Shown one piece after another: positions 31,169 through 48,559 of a DNA stretch of 64,000 nt; within the stretch, counting starts at the first letter, position 1, and each line of letters opens with the position of its first letter. The translations under genes and the position numbers were made by a program. Where the stretch lies: contig CP141132.1 of NCBI GenBank assembly GCA_035236585.1, positions 20,745,945 to 20,809,944 of the forward strand, in the 5' to 3' direction. Under the pieces are notes generated by a model. That model was not told the origin of the DNA and made no database searches. It worked only from the letters and a program-made list of their open reading frames with translations. The stretch comes from Warburgia ugandensis (lineage: Eukaryota; Streptophyta; Magnoliopsida; Canellales; Canellaceae).

Positions 31169-32018
31169 AGCATAAAGTATATAGAAAGCACTTTCTTACT
31201 TGTTCCATTCTAGGGTTTGCATTAAACTTACAACTTTCAAGGCATAAATCCTAATTAAATCCATTTATTAAAATGTCTTTGTGAGATAGACTAGTATTTG
31301 CCAATTCTATACTCTAATAGAGCCATGTACTTGCCGTAATTAATTAAGTCACATCAAATGCTAGGCTTGTATTAATTAAAACAATGCCATCAATCTATGT
31401 AATTGTTAAGAATGAGATGAAATATTATATAACATTTAATAAACATATGCTTAATTAAGAGATATCTTATAATTAAAATGCTAGTTATTGTGTTATTCTT
31501 ATTTATGTATGTGCAATTATTGAAGAGAAAATAACTTCTTTGAAGAAAGAAGATCAACGCTCTTCAAATATATAAATATATAATATAATTTACAGCATAG
31601 AGTATATAGAAAGCACTTTCTTACTTGTTGCATTCTAGGGTTTGCATTAAACTTACAACTTTCGTGGCATAAACCCTAATTAAATCCATTTATTAAAATG
31701 TCTTCGTGAGATAAACTCGTATTTGCCCATTCTATACTCCAATAGAGCGATGTACTTGCTGTAATTAATTAAGTCACATCAAATGCTAGGCTTGTATTAA
31801 TTAAAACAATGCCATCAATTGATGTAATTGTTAAGAATGAGATGAAATATTATATAACATTTATTAAATATATGCTTAATTAAGAGATATTGTATAATTA
31901 AAATGCTAGTTACTGTGTTATTCTTATTTATGTATGTGCAATTATTGAAGAGAAAATAACTTCTTCAAAGAAAGAAGATCAACACGCTTCAAATATATAA
32001 ATATATAATATAATTTGT
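31169..32018. repeat. recent 425-bp tandem duplication
   Basis: Units 31169-31593 and 31594-32018 are nearly identical along their full length. They begin AGCATARAGTATATAGAAAG and end TATATAATATAATTT. Each contains an LTR-end-like TAATTAATTAAGTCACATCA. The low divergence marks this as one of the youngest events in the window. Confidence 0.92.
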
Positions 32019-32286
32019 AGTCACACATTTATGCAACTCCTTTTCTGTATATAAGAAATATGTAATATAATTTGCATATATTTAGAAACTATGCTTTTAA
32101 GGCCGATTCCCTTGAACTGTCTTTGAAAACTATGCTTTTAAATCAATTCAAATTCTTAACTTTAAAATGACATTTTTAAAATTGGTTAAAGCTCACCAAC
32201 TTAAAAACTTGTTAATTTTTTTTTGGTTTAAATCTCTTTTTCACTCCCTTTTCCCTTCTTGCTCTAACATTCTCCCTCCCTCTATA

Positions 32287-36980
<4,694 letters not shown>

Positions 36981-37009
36981 TTAATTCTAGATGATGGAGG
37001 GCTTAGATG

Positions 37010-37400
37010 GAAAATTTGAGCCGTCCAATCTATCTAGAAGGGTCCAAAACTCCTAGGGTAGAATTTTCAAGCGATTTTATCAAGTTTTGAGCCCTTGATT
37101 GAAGAAGAATTGATTGGACCGTCCAAAACGGACTGTCTGATCTCTTTATAAGATGGGGCTCCCAGGACGCAGCTGTGGGATGCCGCATGAAAACGCACGC
37201 TACAGGAGCATCTCCATGCGCATGCTCCACATGCGACGCCGTCCCAATGAAACGATTGCCTGACAGCGCTGGTCCTGAGAAGCGCATTACCACATACGTC
37301 CCAGTGATGGGAGCGTCGCGACCGTTTCGTCTGACTGGACCTACTCTGCTCGATTGATCCAGGCCGTCCGTTCCACTAGGCCCAGATCAAATCTGGACCC
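37010..37400. other. CpG-rich block
   Basis: About 390 bases much richer in G+C than the surroundings, with many CpG dinucleotides (for example GCGCATGCTCCACATGCGACG near 37,219). Overlapping open frames on both strands follow from the composition. A similar GC-rich stretch sits at 55,000-55,320 in the related element, so it may be a promoter-like part of that family. Confidence 0.5.
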
Positions 37401-40400
37401 TTGGAATGACTGTGAACTTCTTTTCCTAATTGTGGAGTCATCTAAACTTCAAATCAAGATTGGAAAGAAGCCGTGGAAAGCTTGTAATGTCTATTTTGTT
37501 TTGAAATCATAAAATTGATAAAATGCTTCTAGAAACTTTCTATTTTAAGAAATTAAGATTCTAATTTTCATGATCTTCAAGATTTGAGATGATCAGATCT
37601 TGGGGATCTAATGCAATGATGATATAATATTGAAATCAAATAATATCCATGATTTATTTTGACAAATCTAACATAAAATGAGGAATCTACCCTTTATGGT
37701 AGAAAAACCCTAAAAATACAAAGGGACCCACTTGATTAATGAGATCAAGCATGATCAGACCTTTTGGATGGGCTGTATAAATGGGATTATGATGAAATCT
37801 TGTTAGATCATGGATTAAATGTGACAAAAACAATTGGATATGATCTTTGGATCTTAGTGGAGTAAAAACCCTAAATGTAATTAAAACCATGATCTAAAGG
37901 AAAAGATCTAAGATCTAATGGTTGAATCATAAGTAAAAGTTTCTAATGATCTTAATATAATTAGTGTAATTATTTTTTATTTGATAATACAATTGTAAAT
38001 GTAATATATGTTAGGAAGCATGATAGTGTAATTCTTAAAATTTAACATGCTACGCTCGAAATGTTATTAGTTTATTGGTATATTTAATTATCTTAGGGCC
38101 ATGTTAGTTTAAATTTGAGATTTTAGCATGATTCCATTATATTAGTAGTAAAATTTCATGTATTTCATAACTTAGGATCATGCTAGTTTAAGTATAGTTT
38201 TATTCCATTAAGTTAAGTGACATTCATAGGAAGCATGCTAGTATAAATGGTTGTTAAACTTATATTGGATTTATGCTTTAATGTTTATGATTTAATTGTT
38301 GTCAAATTTTATTAGTAAATTCAATTGTTAAGTAATTGTTAAGATATAATGAGCATAAATCACCCAAAATGTAAACTAATGGAATATAGAGATTCATGGA
38401 CAATTAAGATGAGTGAATGACTTTGACTTAATATTAGTAAGGGCTATATTTAGTAGGACAATATAAGGATTATCAAATCTTAGGCCCAAATTAGGAGAAT
38501 AATAAACGCCATGAATGACATTTTAAATTTTCATGGATGTAATTAAAATAAATTAGAAAGAGTACTTAGGGTTAAAATGCTTATAGGAACCTTATGAAAG
38601 GTTAAGCTAAGGTCACTCTAGTGAATGCTGAACATGGTGGTTGAGGGGGTTCTCTAATAGAGCCTTGCTCTTCCTCTACCTTCCATTGATGTTTATAAGG
38701 TCTAAATGCTTCCGTATATGAGGATTGAAGCGGCCACTTTGTGTTCAACCATTCAGCTAGTAAGCCTTAGCCAATTGGAAATAAGAGGAGCAGTTTAAAC
38801 TTACGATGAAATAAGTTAGCTTCAACCATTAAAAAAGTAATTGGTTGACTAATAATAATAAGAGCATAAAAGGTTAATAAATTATCTAACCCTATTAAAA
38901 ATTGTAAGTAAGATAAGGATGATCAAACAAGATCCATAGGATCTTGAATGATCAAGAACAATACGAATCTTAATGTTGTATTTTATTATGTATCTATATA
39001 TGTATGTTGTAGACAAATCTAGATAGAGAATCCAAACCCTTGATTAAATATGATTCAAGGAAGAGAACCATAATAATCGTCCTTAGGGATGATCAAACAA
39101 CTGAACTTAGATCAAAGAAGAACGAGATGGTAGAAATCCAAGCCCTTGATCTTTATCAGCAAGTATAAATTGTTGATCAAAGGATCTATGAAAGATCATG
39201 ATCAAAGAAAAAAATACACAAAGACTTAGAATAGAAAATACTTAGATCTGAAAGTTTAGAAGATCATTCTAACCATAAGATCTATTGATCAATAGGATAG
39301 ACACTATCTAAGGAAGATAGATTATGATAGGAAAAAAGATCTAGATCCTTTATATCAAAGGACATGATTAAACAAAGAATATAGATAGGATCAAAACTAT
39401 AAGATTATTCAAATTGTATAAATATTGACAGTATGCATGGATTTATAGATTACATACGTCAGTCAGGATCATAGAAGATCTGAAGAGATGAATCACTACT
39501 TGAAGGTAGGAGGATTTTATGAATGCATCTACATGAGATGTACATGTTGAATACATGATCTTATGTCTAGAAATGTTGACAAGTGTAATGTTAATATATG
39601 TATTAAATTCTCTGAAACCCTTATGATCCAACCAAACACATATGAAGTGGTTAAGTAAGAATTGAGGGAAAAAAACTCTAAGTGAATAGGGAACTAGAAG
39701 ATATTCCAGCCCTAAGTAAACATATCGATTGTCTGATACGTATGAGAATTATTTTACATACAAGCATGGAGGCATGTGGTTTTGTTTTAAGTAGGCATAT
39801 GCTTGGGGATACTATGCTAGGAGAGTTAGTAGGGTTTGGCCACCTGCTCTTTAAAAACTTTTTATGATATGGATACCAAGCCTATGTGAGGCTAAAAGTT
39901 AAGTGGGGCAATTATGGGAAGGCCACCACTGTGACAGCCATGATCCCCCCCATACGGACATAGATATTGTGATTTCCATGAAGGATGGTATAGGTGGATT
40001 ATTGGACAATTATCTGGGCGCGCTAGTATGGATTTTGATTGCATGCATAGTAGTCCTTTGAGTATTTTGGCATTATGATGCATGTCATAGTAAAATGCCT
40101 TATGATAATGCATGATGAGATGTCGGGTAATTGTGGATTATTGATACTTCCCAAATGAGAGAGTATATCCAATACAGTCTGGATGATCTATCAACTAAGT
40201 ATAAACTGGGTATGATTATGTTTTGAGATATTAATTATTTTTCACAGTTTTGACCATACGTATATATATCTATACAAAGTATATAGTATGTATGTTTAAG
40301 GATGTACATATATTACTAAGTATTGAGATTAATCCATGAATATGAACAATGAGATTATGAAGTATTAGGATTATACTATCAAATTATTATGCTTCTTGAA

Positions 40401-40885
40401 TCCACTACCAAGCATATATTGCTGAGATATTGTAAATGTTTCAATATTTACAATATCTCAGATATAGAGAATGAGAATTAGGAGCTCAAGACTTAGGAAG
40501 ACTTGAAGAATAATCATCAGGGTATACCCCTTGAAGACATGTATTTTTATTTGAGAGTATTATATTGTATTGAGAGTTTTTATTATATGGTGAGCCTTGA
40601 AATTTGGATTATGTAATTTGGACAAGTATTGTAATAATATCCGGGCTGTACTGTGAACCACTGGATGGATTCTAAAATTTAATAAAAGTATATACCTTCA
40701 ATGGAATTTTATCTTGTACAAAAATTCTACTTATGTTATGTATGAAGTGATAACTTGGGTTTTTCAAAATAAGTTCTAAAGAAAAGAATTTTTACTACTT
40801 TATTTTACGAATTTTTTTTACCACTAAGGGCCTTGCCTTTGAAAAATGTATTACAAAATGTGTTACAAAAACCAAGGTCGTTACA
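37400..40885 (+). mobile_element. relative of the 5-kb TG...CA element (element A)
   Basis: From roughly 37,700 to 40,885 this segment runs collinear with 55,640-58,762. Shared blocks include AGGACAATATAAGGATTATC (38,456), GGTCACTCTAGTGAATG (38,612), GATAAGGATGATCAAACAAG, ACAAGCATGGAGGC, GGTTTTGTTTTAA, a stem-loop (40,422) and a last 100 bases ending TTACA. It has no coding capacity. The left border was not found; the GC-rich block at 37.0-37.4 kb probably belongs to it. It may be a truncated long LTR or a non-autonomous LTR element. Confidence 0.65.
40422..40461. repeat. 16-bp perfect stem-loop in element A
   Basis: CTGAGATATTGTAAAT (40422-40437) and its exact complement (40446-40461) are separated by eight bases. 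The same structure occurs at the corresponding place in the related element at 58,522. Confidence 0.85.
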
Positions 40886-41504
40886 GCCCCAATGTACTCG
40901 CTCTTAATGTGTGGAGGCATACTCTTTCCATGCAAAATCATTGATCCACTTAAAATTAGAAATACTGGATACATAAGAAAGGATGAAGTAGAAGAATTAA
41001 TTAGACAATGATTTTGCTTCGAAGGTGTATACACCTTCTTAGCTAGTGCTTCTACTTCGAAGGTGTCACATCCCAGTTTTCTAAAAAGAATATTTAAAAA
41101 ATTTCTTTATTTTTAAAATAAGTTAGAAAATTATAATATATTTAAAAATACCCACCTTTGAGACCGGATGTAACATGCAAAAATCTTCTCACATACATTA
41201 AAGTAAGGAAAACTTACTAAATCAATTTTTGTTGCCACATGATCCACTAGTAGTGATTTTAATAACTAAATAAAAACACACATCCATAAATTGTCGGCAA
41301 GGATCACAATGTAATAATGCATTAACCTTAAACTTATAGTCAAACTACTAACATAATATATTATAAAATTCAATTGCAATGTGACCAATTACTTCATCGC
41401 TCATGTGTGTCCAAAGTGTGATGTGAATCCCTCAACAGCAAAAGCACCTCCTCTCGTATTCCTAACCTAGTTGATGTCTTTCTTGGAACGGTTGTCGGGG
41501 AATG

Positions 41505-43136
41505 AGAATAAATGCTGTGTTCAAATTTGTATAAAAGGTATTTAATTAGTGGTCCATGAGCATAAATTATAGGCATTATTCTAGTTTTTTTATTTATTTA
41601 TAATTTTGCATAAAAACCGCTCAATTAGTACTCATGTGTTACAACTTATAGAGGTAAATTTGAGATTTTAGACCAAATTTCATCACACATGGATTTTTTA
41701 CCTAATAACCCAAAAGTTTGATATTTTGTAGGTCCAGAGGCTAATCCAAGGCAAGTATATGATTAATCATATTTTTTGAATTTAATTAGAGTTTTTGCCT
41801 TTTTATTGGAAGAGAGATGGTGATCCGATGGCCAATATCAATCAAGACGAACATTGAAGATCAAGATCAAAAGATTGAGTCTAAGCTTATGAATTATCAA
41901 TCCAATAAAAGATCAAGGATTAAGACCATATTTAGGACGAGTAATGAATGCAATTAAAGGAGCTAAAGGTGGTCAAAGTGGGCCCATGAAGTAAGCAATG
42001 CATTTCCACCACCTTTGCATGGGTTGCTTGTAAGCCATCAAACCATATTCAAACCATGAACAATGTGATAAGCTAAGGACCCAAGCCAACTACCAAGCCA
42101 AACTAAGAAAGATTCCAAATCCAAATATGAAGTCAAGCCAATGGAGCCTTCAAAACTAGCCATCTAAGCTGCATAAGCCATGTGAAATGGAAGGCTAGGA
42201 TTGGAAGAAATTCAAGAGGATTATCCATGTGATATTTTGAAGATAATTAAGGGAAATCTTATTAGGATAAGATGACATGTGGACAATAGGACAAGAGCTT
42301 TTTATTTTTGGTGTTTTTCTCACTTTTCTCTACTTTTTCCTTACATTCCATCTCACCTCTAAGGTGCACTACGAATTTCAAATTCTATTGAAGGGTTGCA
42401 TCATTCTAAAACTCTATCCTAAGACACCATTCTAACCACCCAACCACTCTTCACCTCTTAGAAAATTACCTAGCCAACCATAAATTTTACCTCATTCTCT
42501 CCCCCTCTCTCTCATCTCATTACTCACCTCACTTTCCATTTTCCTGTGGTGTTTCAATGATTTTTGAAGGGGCCTTCCTAAAAAGTGGCATCTCCTACCT
42601 ACTCCACCTCCAAGGGGCAGCCACCTTCTCACCTTGTTTCCTCTTTTGAAACCCTAGCTTACCTACCATCTTGACCATCCAAATTACTTGTTTTCCATCC
42701 CCACCACACCTCTAACTTAGGTCACCTTAGAAATTGTAGGACAAAAAGTATAAAATGTCATAGGAAAACCTAGGTTTGAGACATATCTCCCTCAGGAGGA
42801 AAGAGACGCCTCCTTTACTTTGGAGGAGGGCATCGTCGTCCTCCACCTATTTTCTTCCATTTTTACCTTATAGTTTCTTCTCCTTTTGTTGTATCTTCCT
42901 TTCCAAGGTGGGTTGCACTCCTCCAAGTCATTCCACACTTAGTTCATGTTTGATTCTTCCTTAAAAATTAGGTTGGTTCTCTTCCTTAGATGTTTGATTG
43001 GGTACTTGTACATCGTTGCTTTGTTTTATCCTTGGTTCTATGCTTAATTGTTAGCTTGATCACTTTAGCTTCTTTGTTGCTAGCCTTTAATTTCATAATC
43101 TATTCATTTTAGAGCTATAACTCTTTGGTAGTTGAT
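41505..43136 (+). mobile_element. gypsy LTR-like block 1
   Basis: The start (TTCAAATTTGTATAAAAGGT and ATTAGTGGTCCATGAGCATA) matches the 3' LTR beginning at 61,784. Later phrases (GGTCCAGAGGCTAATCC, TTTAATTAGAGTTTTTGCC, a pyrimidine-rich tail with TTTTCTTCCATTTTTACC) follow the same order. No coding sequence. The block is interrupted near 41,590 by sequence resembling the next block, so it is probably composite. Confidence 0.55.
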
Positions 43137-44012
43137 AAGTATTTAATTTTGCATAAAAACCACCTAATTAGTTACCCATGTGTTACAACTTATAGGGGTA
43201 AATGGGTTTTTTAGACAAAAATTTATAAGACATGCATTTTTTACTTGATAACCTAAATTTTTGTTATTTTGTAGGTCTAGAAGCTAGTCCAACTAAGAAT
43301 GTGATTAATCATGTTTTTTTAGGATTTAATTAGGATTTTTCACTTTTTGTAGGAAGTAAGATGGTTATTCAACAGTTGAGATCAATCTAGATGAAATTGA
43401 AGATCAAGATCAAAAGCTCAAGTCAAAGCCTCAAAATCATCACTTCAACACAAATGAAAGGCTAATATCATCTTGTGGACTAGTAATGGATGTGATTAAA
43501 GGAGCGTGGTTGAAGTTGGATTCTCTTAGTTAGTTATTACTCTTTGTTTAGATTAGTTTAAATTCTTAGTTACTTGTTTTGTGTCTTAGGTTAGTTTGAA
43601 AAGTTCCTATTTTATTTTTAGAAAGTTTTAGGTTTAGGAAAGTGTTAGTTTAGGAAAGTTCATTTTTAGCAAGTTTCCTTTGTTTAAGTTTCTTAGATTC
43701 ATTCATTCTAATTTTGAATTAGTTTGTTTTATTTAATCCATGCTAGTTAGGAAAGTTTCTAATTCTATTGAAAATCTTAATTTTTATAAAGTTTCCTTTA
43801 GTTCATGTTTCTATTTTTATGCATGTTTCCCATTCCATGTTGTTTAAATTCCTAGTTTAATCAAAGCCAATCTCTGTTTGTCTAGGCTAAGTATTCTATA
43901 TAAAATCCAATCAATATCCAAATCCATGAGATTTCTTATGAGATCGGCCTTTCTCACATGCAAATTGCGACATTGATTTGTGCACTTGGAAGTAATATTA
44001 AAGCTACACCCA
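43137..44012 (+). mobile_element. gypsy LTR-like block 2
   Basis: It starts TTGATAAGTATTTAATTTTG, as expected for the LTR start of this family (TGATAAG), and ends GCACTTGGAAGTAATATT then AAAGCTACACC. The end half matches, in reverse, the block from 62,988 onward. It may be a solo LTR or the displaced 5' LTR of the gypsy element whose gag starts at 49.57 kb. Confidence 0.55.
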
Positions 44013-44440
44013 TAACACTCACCTTGGAATACTGATAATACTACAATCCTTCAAATTTCTAGATAGCTAATAATGAGAATGCATATGTAAATAGCACTAA
44101 AAGTCAACATACTGAGTTCAAGTTTAATTAGAGCATGTATATTCAATAATAGAACATCTGTATTTACAAGTATGCTATAAATAAACAATTATCTCAATAT
44201 GGCATAATTAATATAATACTGAAAAAAGTCCAAATAACAATTTAAATCAAATTCTCATACAAAACCTGAATCAATAAATCCTCGATAATGATGCGAGATG
44301 CTCTGATGAGGAAATAGTATTGATTTTCTAGTAATGCCCAATAAGTCATTCAAATACCCGATATATCATATGGGGTTACAATTTAGTCCTGTCATAAGGA
44401 CACAGACACACTTGTCCTACTAGCGGAGACCTCCATGCAT

Positions 44441-44625
44441 GTCCAACTCTCTTGGGCCATCAACAACACATCCCATAATATCCATTTCTCCTAGACATCA
44501 AACATATCTCCCATACTGTCCAACTCTCCTAGACATCAATCACACCTACCATATTGTCTAACTCTCCTGGACATCAATCACATCTACCATACTGTCCAGC
44601 TCTCCTAGACCTCAATATACCTTAT
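44441..44625. repeat. minisatellite, five ~38-bp units
   Basis: Units start near 44441, 44479, 44518, 44556 and 44594. The consensus begins GTCCAACTCTCCTAGACATC and continues AATCACACCTACCATACT. Units 3 to 5 are closest to one another. Confidence 0.88.
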
Positions 44626-47600
44626 AGCTACTCAATGAGCACAAAAGGTCTACCTACTCAAGTTAATGTTGAGTGTCATCTCCCTTAATAAGAAATCAAA
44701 ATCTTGTAAGTCTTACAGCACCTTTAAGAGTGCTAGCCTTGAAAACTTCTTTTAAATGGTTAAATCAATTTCTAAATCGAGTATAACTTGAATATAAACA
44801 AGTTCAAGTTTTCACACAATCTCATGCATAAGTAAGCATTCTCAAATGATTTCAAAGTGCAAGGCTTTCCATACATTGTGTCATGATTCATGCATCCTCA
44901 ACAACAAAACCAAGTCCCACAAATAGTAGATTCATAGCCATTTGCACATGTCCTCATTTCATACTTATAGACATGAGAAAGTTTAAAAGAAAGAGCATGA
45001 ATCTAATATTACATATTTCCCACACTTCCATGTACAATCATAAATGAAACAATTTGGAATTTTATCCATGAAACCATACAATTCAAGTACCCATAGTATA
45101 ATACACAAAAATACTTGTTGGCTAGTTCACATACATGCCTTTAGTATACTTTAATTCATTCTACTACCAAGGAGCGCGCTAGAGATTTATCATAAGAAAA
45201 CACTCGAACTAGGTTTGAGAGGTGTGCATTAATTGGTTTAGAGGTTAAAGTAATTTAGTGAAATTTCCTTTTCTTTCCTATGTGAAGCGTTTTCATGCCT
45301 CCATTATAGAGTTAGTATTTTGGTGTAGTTACTCCTAAAGCAAACCCCAAACACATAAGATGTTTATCTAATGATCTAATGTCCTTGATTAGTTTTCTTG
45401 AACAACCTAACTCTAGGTTATTCCTCCTTATGACTCATGTTGTTTGAAAGACTAAGTGCTAGTCATCTATTTCCACGTTTTTCTTATGACTTTGCAATAA
45501 ACACAAAGGAAACATGTTCTAGGCATTCGAATTCTGTTTTGAACAGCAGTAATATATGCTAAATTACATCCTCAAATTTATGTCTTTTGCATGAGTTTCC
45601 CATGGGCTATTGGCTTATCATTTCCCACTTTAAGGCTAAACCACCCTAGGTGTTCAAGTTCCCTATCCAAGCATACATTACCTTGTTAACCACAACCATA
45701 TTACATTAATTATAAGGTGTAAATTTCTACAAAAATCAGCAGGCAATAACTTTGAATTCATCACCATAATACTATAGGTATTTGCCTCCAATTAAAACAT
45801 AGGAATCCTACACACATTACCAACAATCTCCACTACACTCCAATCACAAAACGAAAAGAAATGGCTGCCTTACATAAGCATCTTAGGAAGTCAATTTTCT
45901 ATAGAAATTTGTAGCAATTTTCTATGCACTTCTCTTTGAATAATCCATGTCATTCAACCACCTGGGTAAAGAAAATGTCAACCATTCCAAGATACATTCA
46001 TAAGCAATGAAAGGAAACATAAAAAATCTTGTTGTTTCTGGTTTTTACTCTACTAATTATCACCCTAAAATGCCACAAAGAATTAGGCATCAACTTCCTT
46101 GCCTAGAAGGCCAAAAATTCACATCTAGTTCCAAAGTTATGTTCTAGCATGAGTTCACCCAAAGCCCTCTCGAAATCATTATTCAAACATTCTCCATCCA
46201 TTTTAGTGAAGTCATATCAGTTTTAAATTTATTCCCATTAAAATTTTTAAAGGAAAAAGGCACGACTTTAGCGTAGTATGCAAAATACTTGAACCTTTGT
46301 TTTGCCGAATACTTAGAACATGGAATTTTAGAGTATGCACCACATATACCTAACGTAATAGCTTAAATCATTCTAAAATGCATACATTTTATGTAATCAG
46401 CATGGACTCAAATGAGATTTCAACAAAACCCAAGTATAATAGGTATAACATGAAAAACTAAGATTTGCAAAGAAACCCAAAATTAGTATTTTGTAAGGCA
46501 ATACAATGAACTTGCTACTTTAATGGATTGAATCATTCAACAACAAATTTATGTTAATGAAATAGAGATATCCCAAATGTTAATTCAAACAAAAATCCAT
46601 ATTTCATGTATAAGGTTCTTAAAGATGAGATTCACTTATTAAGCTAGAAATCTAGGTTTTTAGCATACAATTATGTTAATTAAATAGATATATCCCAAGA
46701 TTTGATTCAAACAAAAATCCATATGTCACGTATAATGTTCTTAAACCTGAGATTCATTGATTAAGCTAGAACTCTAGGTTTTTGGCATAGATTATTATAC
46801 CTACAAATTTCATAGCATAATCCATCCCATAAAAACATTTTATAAGTAATTAGAGGAGACCCATATGGTGTTTTTAAACAATAATTCCAAGGCTATCACA
46901 TAAGGCTTGTTAAAACTAAGATTTACTAATAATCGAGAACTACAATTTCCTAGGGCATAACTTTTGATATAGTACTTTAATGGCTTGGATTATTTAACAA
47001 AAATCAAGTGAGAAACAATTGAAGATAATCCATCTATAATTTCAAGCAAATTTTTATGCATAACATGTATAGTTTAAGCAATTAAGATTCACAAAAATAA
47101 CTTAGAACAAAAATATGTTAACATACACAACATACTACAATTTTGAAGGCTATAACAGTTGTATTTATCTAAAATCGAACTTAAAGTCCTACATAACATG
47201 TCTTAAAGCCTCTCATGAATTTTCCTAACTTGGATTCCTTTTCCAACACTAAAACAATGAAGGTATGTAGCTAGAATAGAGCACCCTAACAGGGTACATG
47301 CTCTTCCAGTTGTGGAGGATCCTCCTAAATGCAAACCCTTTTCAACCTTCAGAACTCATCCTTAGTTGATGTTAGAGTCCTCTTTTAAGCCTTCTCTATT
47401 TGTCTTAACCTTTGAGCACTCAAAATAGTCTAGTTTCGAGGGAAAAAACAACTAGTTCACCACCCCTATTATCCTTGTTGTTGTAATTCCCCATAAGTTC
47501 AACCTAACTTGGGCTAGTTTCATGTGTGTAAAACCCAGCCCCTAATTAATTTCTCCATCCTACTCTCATTAAGTTAATGTTTTAACCTATTTCACTAATG

Positions 47601-48500
47601 CCTTACTTTATTAAGACTTGATCTTTTGCACCTCTAATTCCTTGCCTCTTATCCTTGCCTAATTTTAAAGTAATTTCTACTCCCTATTGATAGTTAAATG
47701 ATCTCCTAAATGTATTTTTCTAGAAATTAAAACAGATTAATGTGTTGAACCATTAAGAAAGTTAGGTGAAAAAGAAGTGAAAAAATGAAAAAAAAAATGC
47801 TCTATGTTTTCTTATGTAACTTTTGTATATATTATTTGAGACTTAAATGATCATTAGTATTACAGAAGGACACATGTTGCTGTTCCTGATCTTTTTCTTT
47901 AGTAGAATTGTAGCTAGCTTATGAGACAGGTATTGGGGTCTGAGGAGGTAGCATTAAACCTCCAAATGTTAGTCCCTAAGTATATCCATCTTTTCCTCAT
48001 CATGCAACTCTTCTTTTAACTTTTGGAATACCTCCTCATCATCAAGTGCACCTAATTTTTTGACTAAAGAAGGTGGAAGGAACAAAGCTATAGCCTTGGC
48101 CTTGTACTCAGCAGGGTATTCCTCTTTATTGCCCTTAGACATCATTTGTAGTTGTGCTACTTAGAGTTGCTGTAAATAGGATTTCATGGCTAAGTTTTTT
48201 CTACGCTTTTTATTGCAAGGACATGATCAGTTGCATCAGTTAATGTATAAAATTCAAGCGATACAAGGGTAGACATGTGTAACCACTTACAATATGAGAA
48301 ACAACTTTTATAGAAATTTTATTTTTAAAGGTTTGGGCATTATGACCCATTGAATGAGCCATCTTCTAGTGGACAGCATGATCAATGACATTCGTAGTTA
48401 AAGATTTCTTTTTCTTTTAGTGTGATGCTATAGTCGGGTAAATAAACTTGTATAATTATGGTATAATTTGAAAGATATAAGCTCTCATGGATACTTCGTG
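44626..48500. other. no gene recognised
   Basis: AT-rich sequence between an LTR-like block and the gypsy leader. It may be an insertion that separates the two. Apart from the 122-bp duplication listed separately I see no structure and no domain on either strand. Confidence 0.4.
46551..46795. repeat. direct tandem duplication, 122-bp period
   Basis: Units at 46551 and 46673 share ATGTTAAT-AAATAGA, ATTCAAACAAAAATCCATAT, GTTCTTAAA and AAGCTAGAA-TCTAGGTTTT in order. Confidence 0.85.
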
Positions 48501-48559
48501 TTCTTCAAATCTAGCATAGAGAGGTGATAGTGCATATGATTGGTTACATGTACCTTTCT

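Noticed and set aside
37030..37357. Overlapping open frames of 87 and 60 codons on opposite strands
   Set aside because: High G+C lowers stop frequency. Neither resembles a known protein.
48205..48235. Primer-binding site for the main gypsy element (TTTTTATTGCAAGGACATG)
   Set aside because: Similarity to the consensus site is too low, and no LTR end precedes it.
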